Shown here: piece by piece, positions 37,092 through 46,495 of the stretch
Layout: each line of letters opens with the position of its first letter
How positions within the stretch are numbered: position 1 is the stretch's first letter
Made by a program: the position numbers and the translations under genes
Notes under the pieces: generated by a model
Database searches by the model: none
Told to the model about the DNA's origin: nothing
What the model saw: the letters and a program-made list of their open reading frames with translations, nothing else
Assembly (NCBI GenBank): GCA_003671275.1
Contig: QWPB01000056.1
Span: forward strand, 1 to 46,508
Length of the DNA: 46,508 nt
Direction: 5' to 3'
Source of the DNA: Planctomycetota bacterium
Lineage (GTDB): Bacteria; Planctomycetota; Planctomycetia; Planctomycetales; Planctomycetaceae

Positions 37092-37853
37092 TCAGCGCCC
37101 GACTTGGGCACGGGCCAAGACCGCAACGTAGATGTGAGCGGCTCCGGCGGCTTTGAGGGCCCGCGAACACTCATGCGCGGTCGCTCCGCTGGTCATGACA
37201 TCATCCACCAGCAGGATCGAGGCTCCCGAAAATTGCGTACCGCCTGCGATCCGAAACGCCCCTCGCATGTTATCCCAGCGTCTCGACCGGGGAAGCAGTG
37301 CCTGCTTTTCGGTCGACTTGCACTTCGCCAGCAAGTCGAACCGAACGGGGCACCGCAGTCTTGCCGCCAGGGCCTCCGCCATCGTCAAAGGTGACAGATG
37401 ACGCCGCGTCAATCGTTCCCACCAATGATGCGGTACCGGGATGATCAGATCCGGTCGCCATCGGTCCAGTACGGGGCGGCGGTGTGTCTCCAGCGATTCC
37501 ACGAGACCCCGAATGAGCGGTTGACCACTGGACAGTTTGGCCCGCAAGCAAGCGGTTCGCAGTTCGTCCTGATAGATGCCGAGACTGATGACCTGCTCGA
37601 ATGCGAACCGATCACCCCGGCACTGCACACAATCGACAGAAGCGTCGACATAGGGGCCCACATTCGCGGCACAGCGGGCGCACTGGGGGCTATCCACGAC
37701 GAGCTTTTGCTGGCAGGGGAGGCACAGCGAGGAGTCCGTATCGGCCAGCGTTTCTTCTTGCTCACACAGCAGGCATCGCCGGGGAAAGCAAAAGTCAAGC
37801 AGCTGAGCGCTGCCGCGCTGGATCGACTGAATCGCTGCCTGGGTCCAGCGCAT
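37092..37853 (-). CDS. comF: ComF-family amidophosphoribosyltransferase-like protein
   Basis: 253 residues. An N-terminal zinc-ribbon region has paired cysteines (FCFPRRCLLCEQE, SLCLPCQQKL, QCARCAANV, DCVQCRGD). A type I phosphoribosyltransferase domain follows, with RSRRWDNMRGAFRI and the PRPP-binding loop ILLVDDVMTSGATAHEC. In naturally competent bacteria ComF helps bring in DNA; in most others the role is unknown. It begins 15 bases after the threonine aldolase stop on the same strand, so they are co-transcribed. Confidence in the family is high, in the function low. Confidence 0.9.
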   Translation of the reverse strand: MRWTQAAIQSIQRGSAQLLDFCFPRRCLLCEQEETLADTDSSLCLPCQQKLVVDSPQCARCAANVGPYVDASVDCVQCRGDRFAFEQVISLGIYQDELRTACLRAKLSSGQPLIRGLVESLETHRRPVLDRWRPDLIIPVPHHWWERLTRRHLSPLTMAEALAARLRCPVRFDLLAKCKSTEKQALLPRSRRWDNMRGAFRIAGGTQFSGASILLVDDVMTSGATAHECSRALKAAGAAHIYVAVLARAQVGR

Positions 37854-37868
37854 CTTGGATCTCCGGAA

Positions 37869-38948
37869 TCAGTAGTTGCCCCCGGCGTGGATTCCTGCAA
37901 CGCAGGCTCCCGATTGCACCACTTCACGTAGGCCGACAACGGCCCGTTCGGCCCCGGCCCGGTCCACATCCAGGTGAAAACAGGCCCGCAGTCGCTGGGG
38001 AGCAATCGCGTAGAGGTTGATACCGCGTTCTTTCAGTGCGGCGGCGATGGCCGCCCCCGGTCCGATGTGCGAGTCAATCTCAAAGAAGACCAGATTGGTT
38101 TCCACCTCGTGCGGGGCAATCTTGACGCCCGGAATTTGGGCAATCTGCTCGGCAAAGAACCGGGCGTTGGCGTGGTCTTCTGCCAGGCGATTGATATGGT
38201 GGTCGAGTGCATACAGACAGGCCGCTGCGGGAAATCCCGCCTGTCGCAACGCCCCCCCGAACACCTTGCGGGCTCGCCGGGCACGAGAGATCGTCTCGCG
38301 GCTTCCAACCAGTACCGAACCCATGGGACAGCCCAGCCCTTTCGAAAAACAGATCGACACGGTGTCGGCTTGGGCTGCCACTTCCCGAGCGGAATAGCCG
38401 CGAGCAATACAGGCGTTAAACAACCGGGCTCCGTCAATATGAACCAGCAGCTGCTTTTCATCGGCCCAGGTTCGGATGGCCTTCAGCTGCTCCAATACGT
38501 AGGTGGCCCCGCCGCCAATATTGGTCGAATTCTCCAGACAGACCAGTCGAGTCGGGGAGAAGTGTTGGTTCGGCGGACGCAGGGCCGCATTCAGTAACGC
38601 GGTGTTCAAACCCCCCCGTTCGCCTCGTATCTTGCGACAGCTGACCCCGCTCAGCACTGCGGGACCTCCGCCCTCATAATTGGCGATGTGACCGGTTTCT
38701 TCGATCAGCAGTTCGTCTCCACTGCGACAATGGGACCACACGGCCATCTGATTGGACTGCGACCCTGAGCAGGCAAACACCGCAGCCTCTTTGCCGAGCA
38801 GATCCGCCATGCGGGCTTCCAGCGCATTCACCGTCGGGTCTTCCCCAACCATATCATCACCGCAGACAGCTTCTGCCATCGCTCGACGCATGCCCGGCCC
38901 GGGCATGGTAAACGTATCACTCCGCAGTTCCACAATTGCCGAGGCCAT
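37869..38948 (-). CDS. Low-specificity threonine aldolase (PLP enzyme)
   Basis: 359 residues from the ATG at 38948 (MASAIVELRSDTFTMPGPGM); four more residues are possible upstream. The fold type I PLP enzyme shows the family start RSDTFTMP, ACSGSQSNQMAVWSHCR, the aspartate that binds the PLP nitrogen in LLVHIDGARLFNAC, and the Schiff-base lysine K203 in SICFSKGLGCPMG. It splits L-threonine or allo-threonine to glycine and acetaldehyde. It heads a likely operon with comF and perhaps fhcB. Related beta-eliminating lyases share the fold, but the SKGLG motif fits threonine aldolases best. Confidence 0.9.
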   Translation of the reverse strand: MASAIVELRSDTFTMPGPGMRRAMAEAVCGDDMVGEDPTVNALEARMADLLGKEAAVFACSGSQSNQMAVWSHCRSGDELLIEETGHIANYEGGGPAVLSGVSCRKIRGERGGLNTALLNAALRPPNQHFSPTRLVCLENSTNIGGGATYVLEQLKAIRTWADEKQLLVHIDGARLFNACIARGYSAREVAAQADTVSICFSKGLGCPMGSVLVGSRETISRARRARKVFGGALRQAGFPAAACLYALDHHINRLAEDHANARFFAEQIAQIPGVKIAPHEVETNLVFFEIDSHIGPGAAIAAALKERGINLYAIAPQRLRACFHLDVDRAGAERAVVGLREVVQSGACVAGIHAGGNY

Positions 38949-39119
38949 GGGATGGATCACCGAAGAATCACAAGAACGGGGTTCAGTCTGGCTCTACAAG
39001 ATAACGAATCTCAGGGCGACAGGTACCAGTCGCCAGAGGACGTTCAGAAAGTGGGACGATACCAGGTATCGTGGAATGGGACGCCTGGAAGAATCTGGTT
39101 CCGCAATCCCCCCCGAATG

Positions 39120-39524
39120 TCAGTCCGTACGGTCGTCCTCCGCGAGATCGCGGCCCCTCAATGGTTCGTTGGAAAATTCCTCGGGCATCACGATCTGAAA
39201 CATCAGGTCTGGAGTGTGCTTCCGGTTAATAGACCGCGCCAGCGCGGACCGCATCTGACCGGTCCGTGCCAGCAGGCGAGCAATCACTTGATCGGCCCGG
39301 AATGGAGCTGCAAATTTTTGCGGGGCCAGCGTTACCAGCAACCTCCCGGCGTCCGGGGCCGGGGTCACTTGCAGAACGTAGAAATCCCGTAATAGATCCT
39401 CATCCAGTTCGCCGGAAATCACCAGTTCGAGTGTTCGTTGGACTTGGCTGCATAGCTGGAGTGTTTTGCGGTCAGGCCGCAGCGGCTGTCCCCGATCAGG
39501 AGGTCCGCGACGTGAACGATTCAT
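39120..39524 (-). CDS. rbfA: Ribosome-binding factor A (RbfA)-like protein
   Basis: 134 residues from the ATG at 39524, with AGGA upstream. The KH-like core has KTLQLCSQVQRTLELVIS at the start, then YVLQVTPAPDAGRLLVTL, and ends with LARSINRKHTPDLMFQIV, matching the RbfA order. RbfA binds 30S subunits late in assembly and aids 16S maturation. The usual neighbours infB, truB and rpsO are not here. The tail (about 15 residues) is acidic. The match is weaker than for other genes, so an RbfA-domain paralog is possible. Confidence 0.72.
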   Translation of the reverse strand: MNRSRRGPPDRGQPLRPDRKTLQLCSQVQRTLELVISGELDEDLLRDFYVLQVTPAPDAGRLLVTLAPQKFAAPFRADQVIARLLARTGQMRSALARSINRKHTPDLMFQIVMPEEFSNEPLRGRDLAEDDRTD

Positions 39525-40285
39525 GTGTATTCCTGGGGAAAAGGTCGCCTGGAAGACCCATCGCACTCAGGAAGGTTCGCTGACTACCCGCCTTTGAGCA
39601 AGTGTGGAACGTATCAACACCTCAGCGGAATGTCAGCGTTGGGGAAATTCGGTAGGCCAGGCAGTATTCACGAAGGGATGGATTTCCGTCCTGCCCCGGT
39701 CACGGACACACCGCTCGCGATTGTTTCATCTGGCCGAATCGCTTCTTCGCGACACTTGGGCTGTTCAGTCTCGCCACAGTCCATGCCGCCGCCTGTCAAT
39801 CCTCACGGAGGTGAACCATCACCCGGAGAGCCGGATGCGGGAAACCCTAACAGATGCCACATCACGACCCCATGGATTTCGAGCCACCGACCGGTCGCCC
39901 GCAAGCCTCGGAACCCGCATAACATGGCACAAATGATCGCCGCCAGCATGGCGGACATAGGATGACGAAGTCACCCTGTCGAAGGCAGGCTTTCCACCCG
40001 GCGCCCGCGTGGATCGGGAATCTGTTGGAGTACCTCCAACAGCCCCCGAACGGGCTGATCGCTCACAACTCGCTCCTTCAACAAGCCACTCCCCCGCCTC
40101 CAGGCCAGGGAGTCGCACTGAATTCTCCGTCCATTCTTCGCAGACGTTGCAAAAGTCAAACTGGCCAGCCGTGACAAGTTCCGTGTGTTCCCATTCTGCT
40201 TTCAGAGCGGAGTCCTGAAATCACCGTCTAACCCTCAGGCTCGGCCTCCGTGTCTTCATCGTTCATTGACTGCCGGGCCTTGCGG
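39525..40285. other. 761-base region without an intact gene
   Basis: It holds the ISAs1-type transposase remnant at 39803-40177. From 39525 to 39802 and 40178 to 40285 I recognise no gene. At 39823-39846 the text ACCCGGAGAGCCGGATGCGG recalls a motif seen near mobile elements; it lies just where transposase similarity is lost. Confidence 0.5.
39803..40177 (-). pseudogene. N-terminal remnant of an ISAs1-family (H-repeat-like) transposase
   Basis: From the ATG at 40177 the frame reaches LLEVLQQIPDPRGRRVESLP, then an in-frame TGA at 39973-39971. It continues in the same frame as LRHPMSAMLAAIICAMLCGF, then RGLRATGRWLEIHGVVMWHL and LGF. This matches the DDE_Tnp_1-associated N-terminal domain of ISAs1 transposases. 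After LGF the similarity stops and another stop occurs at 39805-39803. The catalytic DDE domain is absent. Function is lost: one nonsense codon plus truncation. No terminal repeats found. Confidence 0.7.
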
Positions 40286-40930
40286 TCAGCCTTCCTCGGC
40301 GAAGTTCCGCGAGGCACTGTTTCTCCCGATCCATTTCACCAGTGAAGCGGCAATCCGGGTCTTGGCTCCCGCCCACTGGGCGACGGTTTCCCCATCGGAC
40401 GAGATCAGTTCCACGCTGTTCTTTTCGGATCCAATCGCGCTGGGATTGTTCAGGATGATCCAGTCACAGTTTTTACGTCGGAGTTTCTGCAGGGCGTTTT
40501 CACGTGGATTCTGAGCCTCCAAGGCAAAGCCCAATACCCACCGCTCACCCTTCATCTGGCCCAGTCCGGCCAGCACATCGTCAGTCTCAATCATCTCCAC
40601 GACAATCGAGCCTCCGGTTTTCTTCATCTTTCCCGTCACGCGGGCCACCGGCCTGTAATCGCAGACCGCCGCAGTCGCGATCACTCCCTCACAACTGGGG
40701 AATAGTCGTTCGCAGGCGTCCTTCATCTGGGCTGTGGTCGTCACTTGATGAAATTCACAGCCAAGGGGGGCTGGCAACTCGACGGGGCCGCTCACCAGCA
40801 CCACTTCCCATCCCGCCTCACGAGCGGCTTCGGCAATGGCATACCCCATTCGGCCACTGCTCCCATTGGAGAGGTAGCGAACGTCATCCAGGTACTCGCG
40901 TGTCGGACCAGCGGTGATCAGAATTCGCAT
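40286..40930 (-). CDS. coaB: Phosphopantothenate--cysteine ligase (CoaB), stand-alone
   Basis: 214 residues from the ATG at 40930 (MRILITAGPTREYLDDVRYL). The protein contains SNGSSGRMGYAIAEAA, then GVIATAAVCDYRPV, KMKKTGG and VLGFALEAQNPRENALQKLR, with RKNCDWIILNNPSAIGSEKN; this is the C-terminal half of Dfp. CoaB joins phosphopantothenate and cysteine in coenzyme A synthesis. The CoaC (decarboxylase) half is not fused here and not seen in the window, so it must be encoded apart. It starts 35 bases after the transporter stop on the same strand. Confidence 0.9.
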   Translation of the reverse strand: MRILITAGPTREYLDDVRYLSNGSSGRMGYAIAEAAREAGWEVVLVSGPVELPAPLGCEFHQVTTTAQMKDACERLFPSCEGVIATAAVCDYRPVARVTGKMKKTGGSIVVEMIETDDVLAGLGQMKGERWVLGFALEAQNPRENALQKLRRKNCDWIILNNPSAIGSEKNSVELISSDGETVAQWAGAKTRIAASLVKWIGRNSASRNFAEEG

Positions 40931-40965
40931 GATGGATCGGTCTGTCAACGATGTTTCCCGACGGG

Positions 40966-42414
40966 CTACTCGGACTGTTCATCGCCTTCGGCGGAGGCTG
41001 TGTCGCCTTGTACGTAGCTGCGACCGGAGTAGAACGGGGACCAGGCCAGGTAAATGAGGGCCGTCAGCAGCATGCAGCCCGTGAAGAACCAGTAATAGTT
41101 CGGGCCTTCGAACCGCTTCTTGGATTCCTCCGGCAGGTTGCTGAGGATGGCATTGAACCCGGCGGTCAGGAAATTCCCGAGCGAGATCGACAACAGGAAT
41201 AGCCCCATAATCAGGGACTTCATCTTGGGAGGAGCCTGGGTGTAGGAGAATTCGAGAGCCGTGCCGTAGCAGATCACTTCGGCAGCGGTCAGCACCACAT
41301 ACGCGGCCATCTGCCAAAAGAAGTGAACGGACTTCCCGGCTTCCAGCCAGTGTTCGTAGACCGCCGTCATGGCAAAGGCGACGGCAATCAAGAACAGACC
41401 TGTTCCCACCTTGCGGAGCGGGGTGACCGCCTTTCCAAAGAGCGGAAAGAGGTACATCGTGAACAGCGGGATCATCATCATGACTAGAATGGGATTGGCC
41501 GCTTGTAATTGGCTGGCATCGATCACCAGCGGTTTGGCCAGTCCGGGGATGGAGAGCGTCCGATTCATCCGTTCGGCTTGCTCAATCCACCGCGACGAAG
41601 TCTGATCATACAGGGAGAAGAACACGGCGATGAACAGGAATAGCGGTACCAATCCCTTCAGGGCCCGCAGTCCGTCCGGACTCGTGGCTTCGTTCAACGA
41701 CTCGGCCCCGCCCGCCGGAATGTGAGCGTAGCGATACCGACCCAGCCAGAAGAGCAGCGTGGCCAGCCCCATGAACACACCGGGGACACCAAACGCCCAC
41801 CCCGGTCCCATCGCCTTCAACAGCCAGGGACAGAGCAACGTGGAAAAGAACGATCCGAAATTAATTGAGAAGTAGAACCAGCCGAACACCCGTTCCAGCA
41901 GATGCTTATTCTGCGGTCCAAACTGGTCGCCCACATGAGCGGAAACACACGGCTTGATCCCCCCAGACCCGAGGGCGATGAGGAACAGCCCTGTCCCCAG
42001 AATGTACCGGGGCTCCACCCCCAGATTCAGATCGAGGCATGCCAGGACCAGATGGCCCAGGCAGTAGACCATCGACAGCGACATGATGGTCAGGTATTTC
42101 CCGAATACCACATCAGCCACGATCGCCCCCAGAATGGGGAAGAAGTAGTTTGCGGCGGTAAACGCATGCACCCAGGCGGTCGCATCCTCTTTGCTCATGG
42201 GGCCCATGACTCCGCTGCTCTGAAGCAGCACCGGATATTGAGTCATGAACGCGAACAGAATGGCCTTCATGCCGTAATAGCTGAACCGTTCGGCGGCCTC
42301 GTTACCCACGATAAACGGAATCCCGGTGGGCATTCCGGTGGTCTCTTCCGGGCTGGTCCGGAATTCATCGGCAGCGGCGGTCGTCGGGTCCATAATCATT
42401 CCGTTCGAAGGCAT
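40966..42414 (-). CDS. POT/PTR family proton-dependent oligopeptide transporter
   Basis: 482 residues from the ATG at 42414; starts at 42465 (GTG), 42399 and 42393 are alternatives. About 12-14 membrane helices. The POT signature near the N-terminus is NEAAERFSYYGMKAILFAFM, an E-x2-E-R-F-x-Y-Y-G motif used for proton coupling; here it reads EAAERFSYYG. A second family segment is GSGGIKPCVSAHVGDQFG with FYFSINFGSFFSTL. It imports di- or tripeptides with protons. It is upstream of coaB and divergent from the PVC haem protein gene. Confidence 0.93.
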   Translation of the reverse strand: MPSNGMIMDPTTAAADEFRTSPEETTGMPTGIPFIVGNEAAERFSYYGMKAILFAFMTQYPVLLQSSGVMGPMSKEDATAWVHAFTAANYFFPILGAIVADVVFGKYLTIMSLSMVYCLGHLVLACLDLNLGVEPRYILGTGLFLIALGSGGIKPCVSAHVGDQFGPQNKHLLERVFGWFYFSINFGSFFSTLLCPWLLKAMGPGWAFGVPGVFMGLATLLFWLGRYRYAHIPAGGAESLNEATSPDGLRALKGLVPLFLFIAVFFSLYDQTSSRWIEQAERMNRTLSIPGLAKPLVIDASQLQAANPILVMMMIPLFTMYLFPLFGKAVTPLRKVGTGLFLIAVAFAMTAVYEHWLEAGKSVHFFWQMAAYVVLTAAEVICYGTALEFSYTQAPPKMKSLIMGLFLLSISLGNFLTAGFNAILSNLPEESKKRFEGPNYYWFFTGCMLLTALIYLAWSPFYSGRSYVQGDTASAEGDEQSE

Positions 42415-42717
42415 TCCGCGTAGCGCTCCAGCAGGTCTGGTCACCGGCTCAGGAGTCGCCAGCACAGCCTAGGCGATCGTTCACAAAAGCAACAGTTCAA
42501 CCGAACCGAACTCCGACGACATGCTGGCAGGTGGCTGGTCCAAACGGGGATCGCCGAAGGAAGGGGTGGTCTGGTGGTGAAACCCGTGAATGAGGCTTAG
42601 AATCGGTGATCCATCGATCTCGGCGTATCCGATCAGAGTGACCGCTTGGGGCGATGGTGTGTGACCTTGATCCAATTCATCCGCCGGCCTCGCCGGTCCC
42701 CTCATGATGGTGGCTTC

Positions 42718-45700
42718 ATGACGATCGTTCGCCGATTCACGGGATTTCTCGCGGCCTGCGTGTTGTATGGAACGGTGACCCCGGCTTTCGCTCAGCGCGA
42801 ACTGAAGGATATCCCTTCGCCCGATCCGGAACTGGAACGAGCCACGTTCACGGTGCCCGATGGTTTCGAGGTCAACCTGTTTGCCGGTGACCCGCTGATC
42901 GCCAAACCGATCCATATGAACTTCGACGCCCAGGGGCGGCTGTGGATCGCCAGCAGTGAGGTCTACCCGCAGATTTCCCCCGGCAAACCCGCCACCGACA
43001 AGATCCTCATGCTGGAGGATGCCAACGGGGATGGTGTGGCCGACAAAACAACCGTATTCGCAGACGATCTGCTGATCCCGACCGGGATCGAAATCGGCGA
43101 CGGTGGGGTCTACGTCGGAGCCAGTACAGAGCTGCTGCATCTGACGGATACGGATGGAGATGGAAAATCCGATAACAAACGAGTGGTGCTCTCAGGCTTC
43201 GGCACGGAAGACACCCATCACATCCTCCATTCCCTGCGCTGGGGGCCAGAGGGGTTCCTGTACATGAACCAGTCGATCTACATCCACAGCCATATTGAAA
43301 CGCCGTGGGGCGTGAAGCGGCTGAACGCGGGTGGACACTGGCAATTCCGCCCTGAGACTCTCCAGCTCGAAGTTCTCGACCGCGGCCTGGTGAACTCCTG
43401 GGGCTTGGTGTTTGATAATTTCGGGGCGACCTTCGCGACCGACGGAGCGGGGGGTGAGGGGATTAATTACATCGTCCCGGGGGCGTCGTACCTGACCGCC
43501 TATGGAGCTCCACGCATCCTGAAGGGCCTCAACCCCGGCAGCCCGAAGCACTGCGGTCTGGAGATTGTCGACGGAGGTCACCTGCCCGATGACTGGCAGG
43601 GAAGCCTGATTACCAACGATTTTCGTGGCCACCGCGTGGTGCGGTTTGTGGTCAAGGAACAGGGGTCCGGCTTTGTTTCGATCGAACAGCCGGATGTCAT
43701 TAAATCTAATCATGTGGCCTTCCGTCCAATCGATGTGAAGCTCGGACCAGATGGGGCGATTTATGTTGCGGACTGGTACAACCCGATCATTCAGCACGGA
43801 GAAGTGGACTTCTACGATCCCCGCCGTGACCGCGTCCACGGACGTATTTGGCGTGTGACCCGCAAGGGGACGCCACCGACACCACGCCCTCAATTGGTCG
43901 AGGCCAGCGTTCCAGACTTGTTGAAGCAGCTTGAATCGAACGAACGGTACACGCGGCATTTCGCCAAGCGGATTCTCAAGGAGCGGGCACTTCACGAAGG
44001 AAAGAAGGACGAGATCCTGTCGGCCCTGGGAACCTGGTGTCGGTCACTCGATAGCACGTCCTCGCACTATAGCCGTCACCGCATGGAGGCCCTGTGGATG
44101 TTCCAGGCTTTGGATACTTATGAACCGGAAGTCCTGGAGTGGAGCCTGCGGTCGAATGACCACAACCTGCGAGCCGGGGCGACGCGCGTGCTGGGGCACT
44201 GGCTGGCTCATGAGCCTAAGGCGATGCAGTACTTGACGAATCTCGTCAATGACAAGCAGGCTCGCGTCCGACTCGAAGCTGTCCGCGTGCTGGCTCTGAT
44301 CCCGACCGCTCTGGCTGCTGAAGTGGCGATGCAGGCTCTCGACCATGATGTCGACGAGTGGCTCGACTATGCCTTGTGGCAGACCGCTCGGGAGTTACAG
44401 CCACACTGGCAACCCGCGCTGACCGCTGGCACGATCCGTTTCGGTGGTAACGCCAAGCATGTGGCGTTTGCGCTCAAATCCGCCGGTTCTCCGGAAGCCG
44501 TCCCAGTTCTGGTCAAGATGCTGCGAGAGAAGCAGGTTAAAGCGGCTGACCAAGCCTCTGTGCTCGACGTGATCGCCGAGTTCGGACGCCCCGAGGATCT
44601 CCAACTCGTCCTCGATGTGGCATCGGCTGCGGACGCGACGCCGGAAGTACAAACGGGTTGCCTGACCGCGCTGCTGAATGCCAAACAGCGTCGGAACCTG
44701 CAACCCAATGGTTCGCTGGATGGGCTCGGTGGACTTCTGAAGTCTGACAACGACACCGTGGCGGGACTTGCGGGCCGGGCAATCGGTACCTGGCACGTGG
44801 ACTCACTGTGGACCGCTCTCAAGGAACGAGTTGTTAAAGGCGGCCCAGCAACCGATGCCTGCCTGCAAGGCGTAGCTGCGTTTGGCGGTGACGATGCTCT
44901 GCATCTCCTGACCGAGTATGCCGATCAACCCACTGCCTTTCGGGCTGCAATCGCTGGGATTCTCGTCAGCCGCCCCCAACTGGCCGCCACCCAGGCGGTG
45001 AAGTGGATGCAGGCGAAAGATGTGACGGCCAACACCTATGAGCCGCAGATGAACGGCCTGTTTACGGCTTTCCTCCAGCGGAAGGAGGGAGCAGCTCTTA
45101 TGGTAGAAGCCCTCAAGGATCAAACAATTCGCACTGACGCGGCAGTGATTGGCCAGCGAGCCATTGCCGCCAGTGGCCAGCCTCAGGAAGCTCTCGCCAA
45201 TGCGCTGGCTGCAGCCGCCAAAATCGTCGCCGGACCACGTCAACTATCCCCCGAAGAGATGGCCAAGGTGGTGGCTGCGGTTAAAGAATACGGCGACCCG
45301 GCCCGAGGTGAGGAGATCTTCCGCCGCGCGGAACTCAACTGCCTCAAGTGCCACTCGATTGGCGACGCGGGGGGGCTCGTCGGACCAAACATGCTCAGCC
45401 TGGGGGCCACAGCGCAGATTGACTACGTCGTCGATTCACTACTCAATCCCGGCAAAAACATCAAGGAGGGATACCAGACAGTCGTGGTTCAGACGACCGA
45501 AGGTAAAGTGCTTTCGGGAATCAAGCTGCGACAATCGGATACCGATTTGTTTATCCGAGACTCTGAAGACAAAGAGGTCGTCATCCCATTGAACCAAATT
45601 GAGGAGCAGAACAATGGGGCCTCGCTGATGCCCACTGGCTTGGCCGATCGCCTGACAGAATCGGAGATGCGGGATCTGGTGGCGTTTCTTTCGGCCTTGG

Positions 45701-46197
45701 GCCGTCTCCCGGATTTCACAATCAAGCCTGATCAGGTGATCTCCCGCCGGTGGCAATACCTGTTGCCGACCCAGCCCGCCGTGCATGCGATTATTCGAAC
45801 CTCTTCCAAAACCTCAACGCAGGAGTTGCCCGAATTCACCTGGCAGACCACCTACAGCAGTGTTCGTGGATCATTGCCGCTGGGTGAAATCCCAACCCTG
45901 CATTCTCGCTATGGTCTCAAACCGGGCGATCGCGGAGCTAGCTTCCTGCGAACGAATCTCGAAGTTCTCCAGCCTGGAAAGGCTCAGCTGGTGATTGAAC
46001 CTTCCGCAGGAGTCAGTGTCTGGGTTGGTGAAACCCCATACGACCCGATCACGGCCCCAGCGATCGATTGGAACGCAGGCCCGCAAAAGATCACACTGGC
46101 GATTGATCGTGATGTGGCTGGCAACACGCCGATCACCCTCCGCGTTGAGTCCTCTGCGGAGAAGGGAGCCCTCATCAAAGCCTTCGGAGGCAAATGA
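42718..46197 (+). CDS. PVC-type haem-binding CxxCH protein with propeller and HEAT-like repeats
   Basis: 1159 residues from the ATG at 42718. The signal peptide is MTIVRRFTGFLAACVLYGTV...AFA, cleaved before QRE. An N-terminal beta-propeller of the membrane-bound dehydrogenase type runs to about residue 385 (FTVPDGFEVNLFAGDPLIAK, GPDGAIYVADWYNPI). A helical repeat region like HEAT runs about 410-840. The single c-type haem site C875-LKCH follows in a domain (GGLVGPNMLSLG, YQTVVVQTTEGKVLSGIKL) typical of PVC cytochromes. A C-terminal beta domain of about 150 residues ends the protein. It should be an exported electron-transfer or sugar-oxidising protein; substrate unknown. Confidence 0.93.
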   Translation: MTIVRRFTGFLAACVLYGTVTPAFAQRELKDIPSPDPELERATFTVPDGFEVNLFAGDPLIAKPIHMNFDAQGRLWIASSEVYPQISPGKPATDKILMLEDANGDGVADKTTVFADDLLIPTGIEIGDGGVYVGASTELLHLTDTDGDGKSDNKRVVLSGFGTEDTHHILHSLRWGPEGFLYMNQSIYIHSHIETPWGVKRLNAGGHWQFRPETLQLEVLDRGLVNSWGLVFDNFGATFATDGAGGEGINYIVPGASYLTAYGAPRILKGLNPGSPKHCGLEIVDGGHLPDDWQGSLITNDFRGHRVVRFVVKEQGSGFVSIEQPDVIKSNHVAFRPIDVKLGPDGAIYVADWYNPIIQHGEVDFYDPRRDRVHGRIWRVTRKGTPPTPRPQLVEASVPDLLKQLESNERYTRHFAKRILKERALHEGKKDEILSALGTWCRSLDSTSSHYSRHRMEALWMFQALDTYEPEVLEWSLRSNDHNLRAGATRVLGHWLAHEPKAMQYLTNLVNDKQARVRLEAVRVLALIPTALAAEVAMQALDHDVDEWLDYALWQTARELQPHWQPALTAGTIRFGGNAKHVAFALKSAGSPEAVPVLVKMLREKQVKAADQASVLDVIAEFGRPEDLQLVLDVASAADATPEVQTGCLTALLNAKQRRNLQPNGSLDGLGGLLKSDNDTVAGLAGRAIGTWHVDSLWTALKERVVKGGPATDACLQGVAAFGGDDALHLLTEYADQPTAFRAAIAGILVSRPQLAATQAVKWMQAKDVTANTYEPQMNGLFTAFLQRKEGAALMVEALKDQTIRTDAAVIGQRAIAASGQPQEALANALAAAAKIVAGPRQLSPEEMAKVVAAVKEYGDPARGEEIFRRAELNCLKCHSIGDAGGLVGPNMLSLGATAQIDYVVDSLLNPGKNIKEGYQTVVVQTTEGKVLSGIKLRQSDTDLFIRDSEDKEVVIPLNQIEEQNNGASLMPTGLADRLTESEMRDLVAFLSALGRLPDFTIKPDQVISRRWQYLLPTQPAVHAIIRTSSKTSTQELPEFTWQTTYSSVRGSLPLGEIPTLHSRYGLKPGDRGASFLRTNLEVLQPGKAQLVIEPSAGVSVWVGETPYDPITAPAIDWNAGPQKITLAIDRDVAGNTPITLRVESSAEKGALIKAFGGK

Positions 46198-46285
46198 CCC
46201 CACCAATTAACGGATGCCCCCGCCAACGGCGAAGCCCCTCAATTGCATTTGACCGTTTAGGATCACCCGCTAGAATCCAGCCGCA

Positions 46286-46361
<76 letters not shown>

Positions 46362-46376
46362 TCAACTGGATTTGAG

Positions 46377-46412
46377 GCCGTTTGACGAGTTCGTCAAACG
46401 GCTTTCTCTTTT
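46377..46412 (+). terminator. Rho-independent terminator after tRNA-Pro
   Basis: GCCGTTTGACGA (46377-46388) and TCGTCAAACGGC (46391-46402) form a perfect 12-base stem, followed by TTTCTCTTTT. Strong. Confidence 0.85.
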
Positions 46413-46441
46413 CTAGGACTAGAGTTACGTCGCCGAGGACT

Positions 46442-46495
46442 CGGTTCAAAGATACGGTTACGAGGATGCGCCGTTTTTCGAGCATCTTTGAACCG
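46442..46495. repeat. 12-base perfect inverted repeat downstream of tRNA-Pro
   Basis: CGGTTCAAAGAT (46442-46453) and ATCTTTGAACCG (46484-46495) are exact reverse complements, 30 bases apart. It is the last structure before the window edge. Confidence 0.65.
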
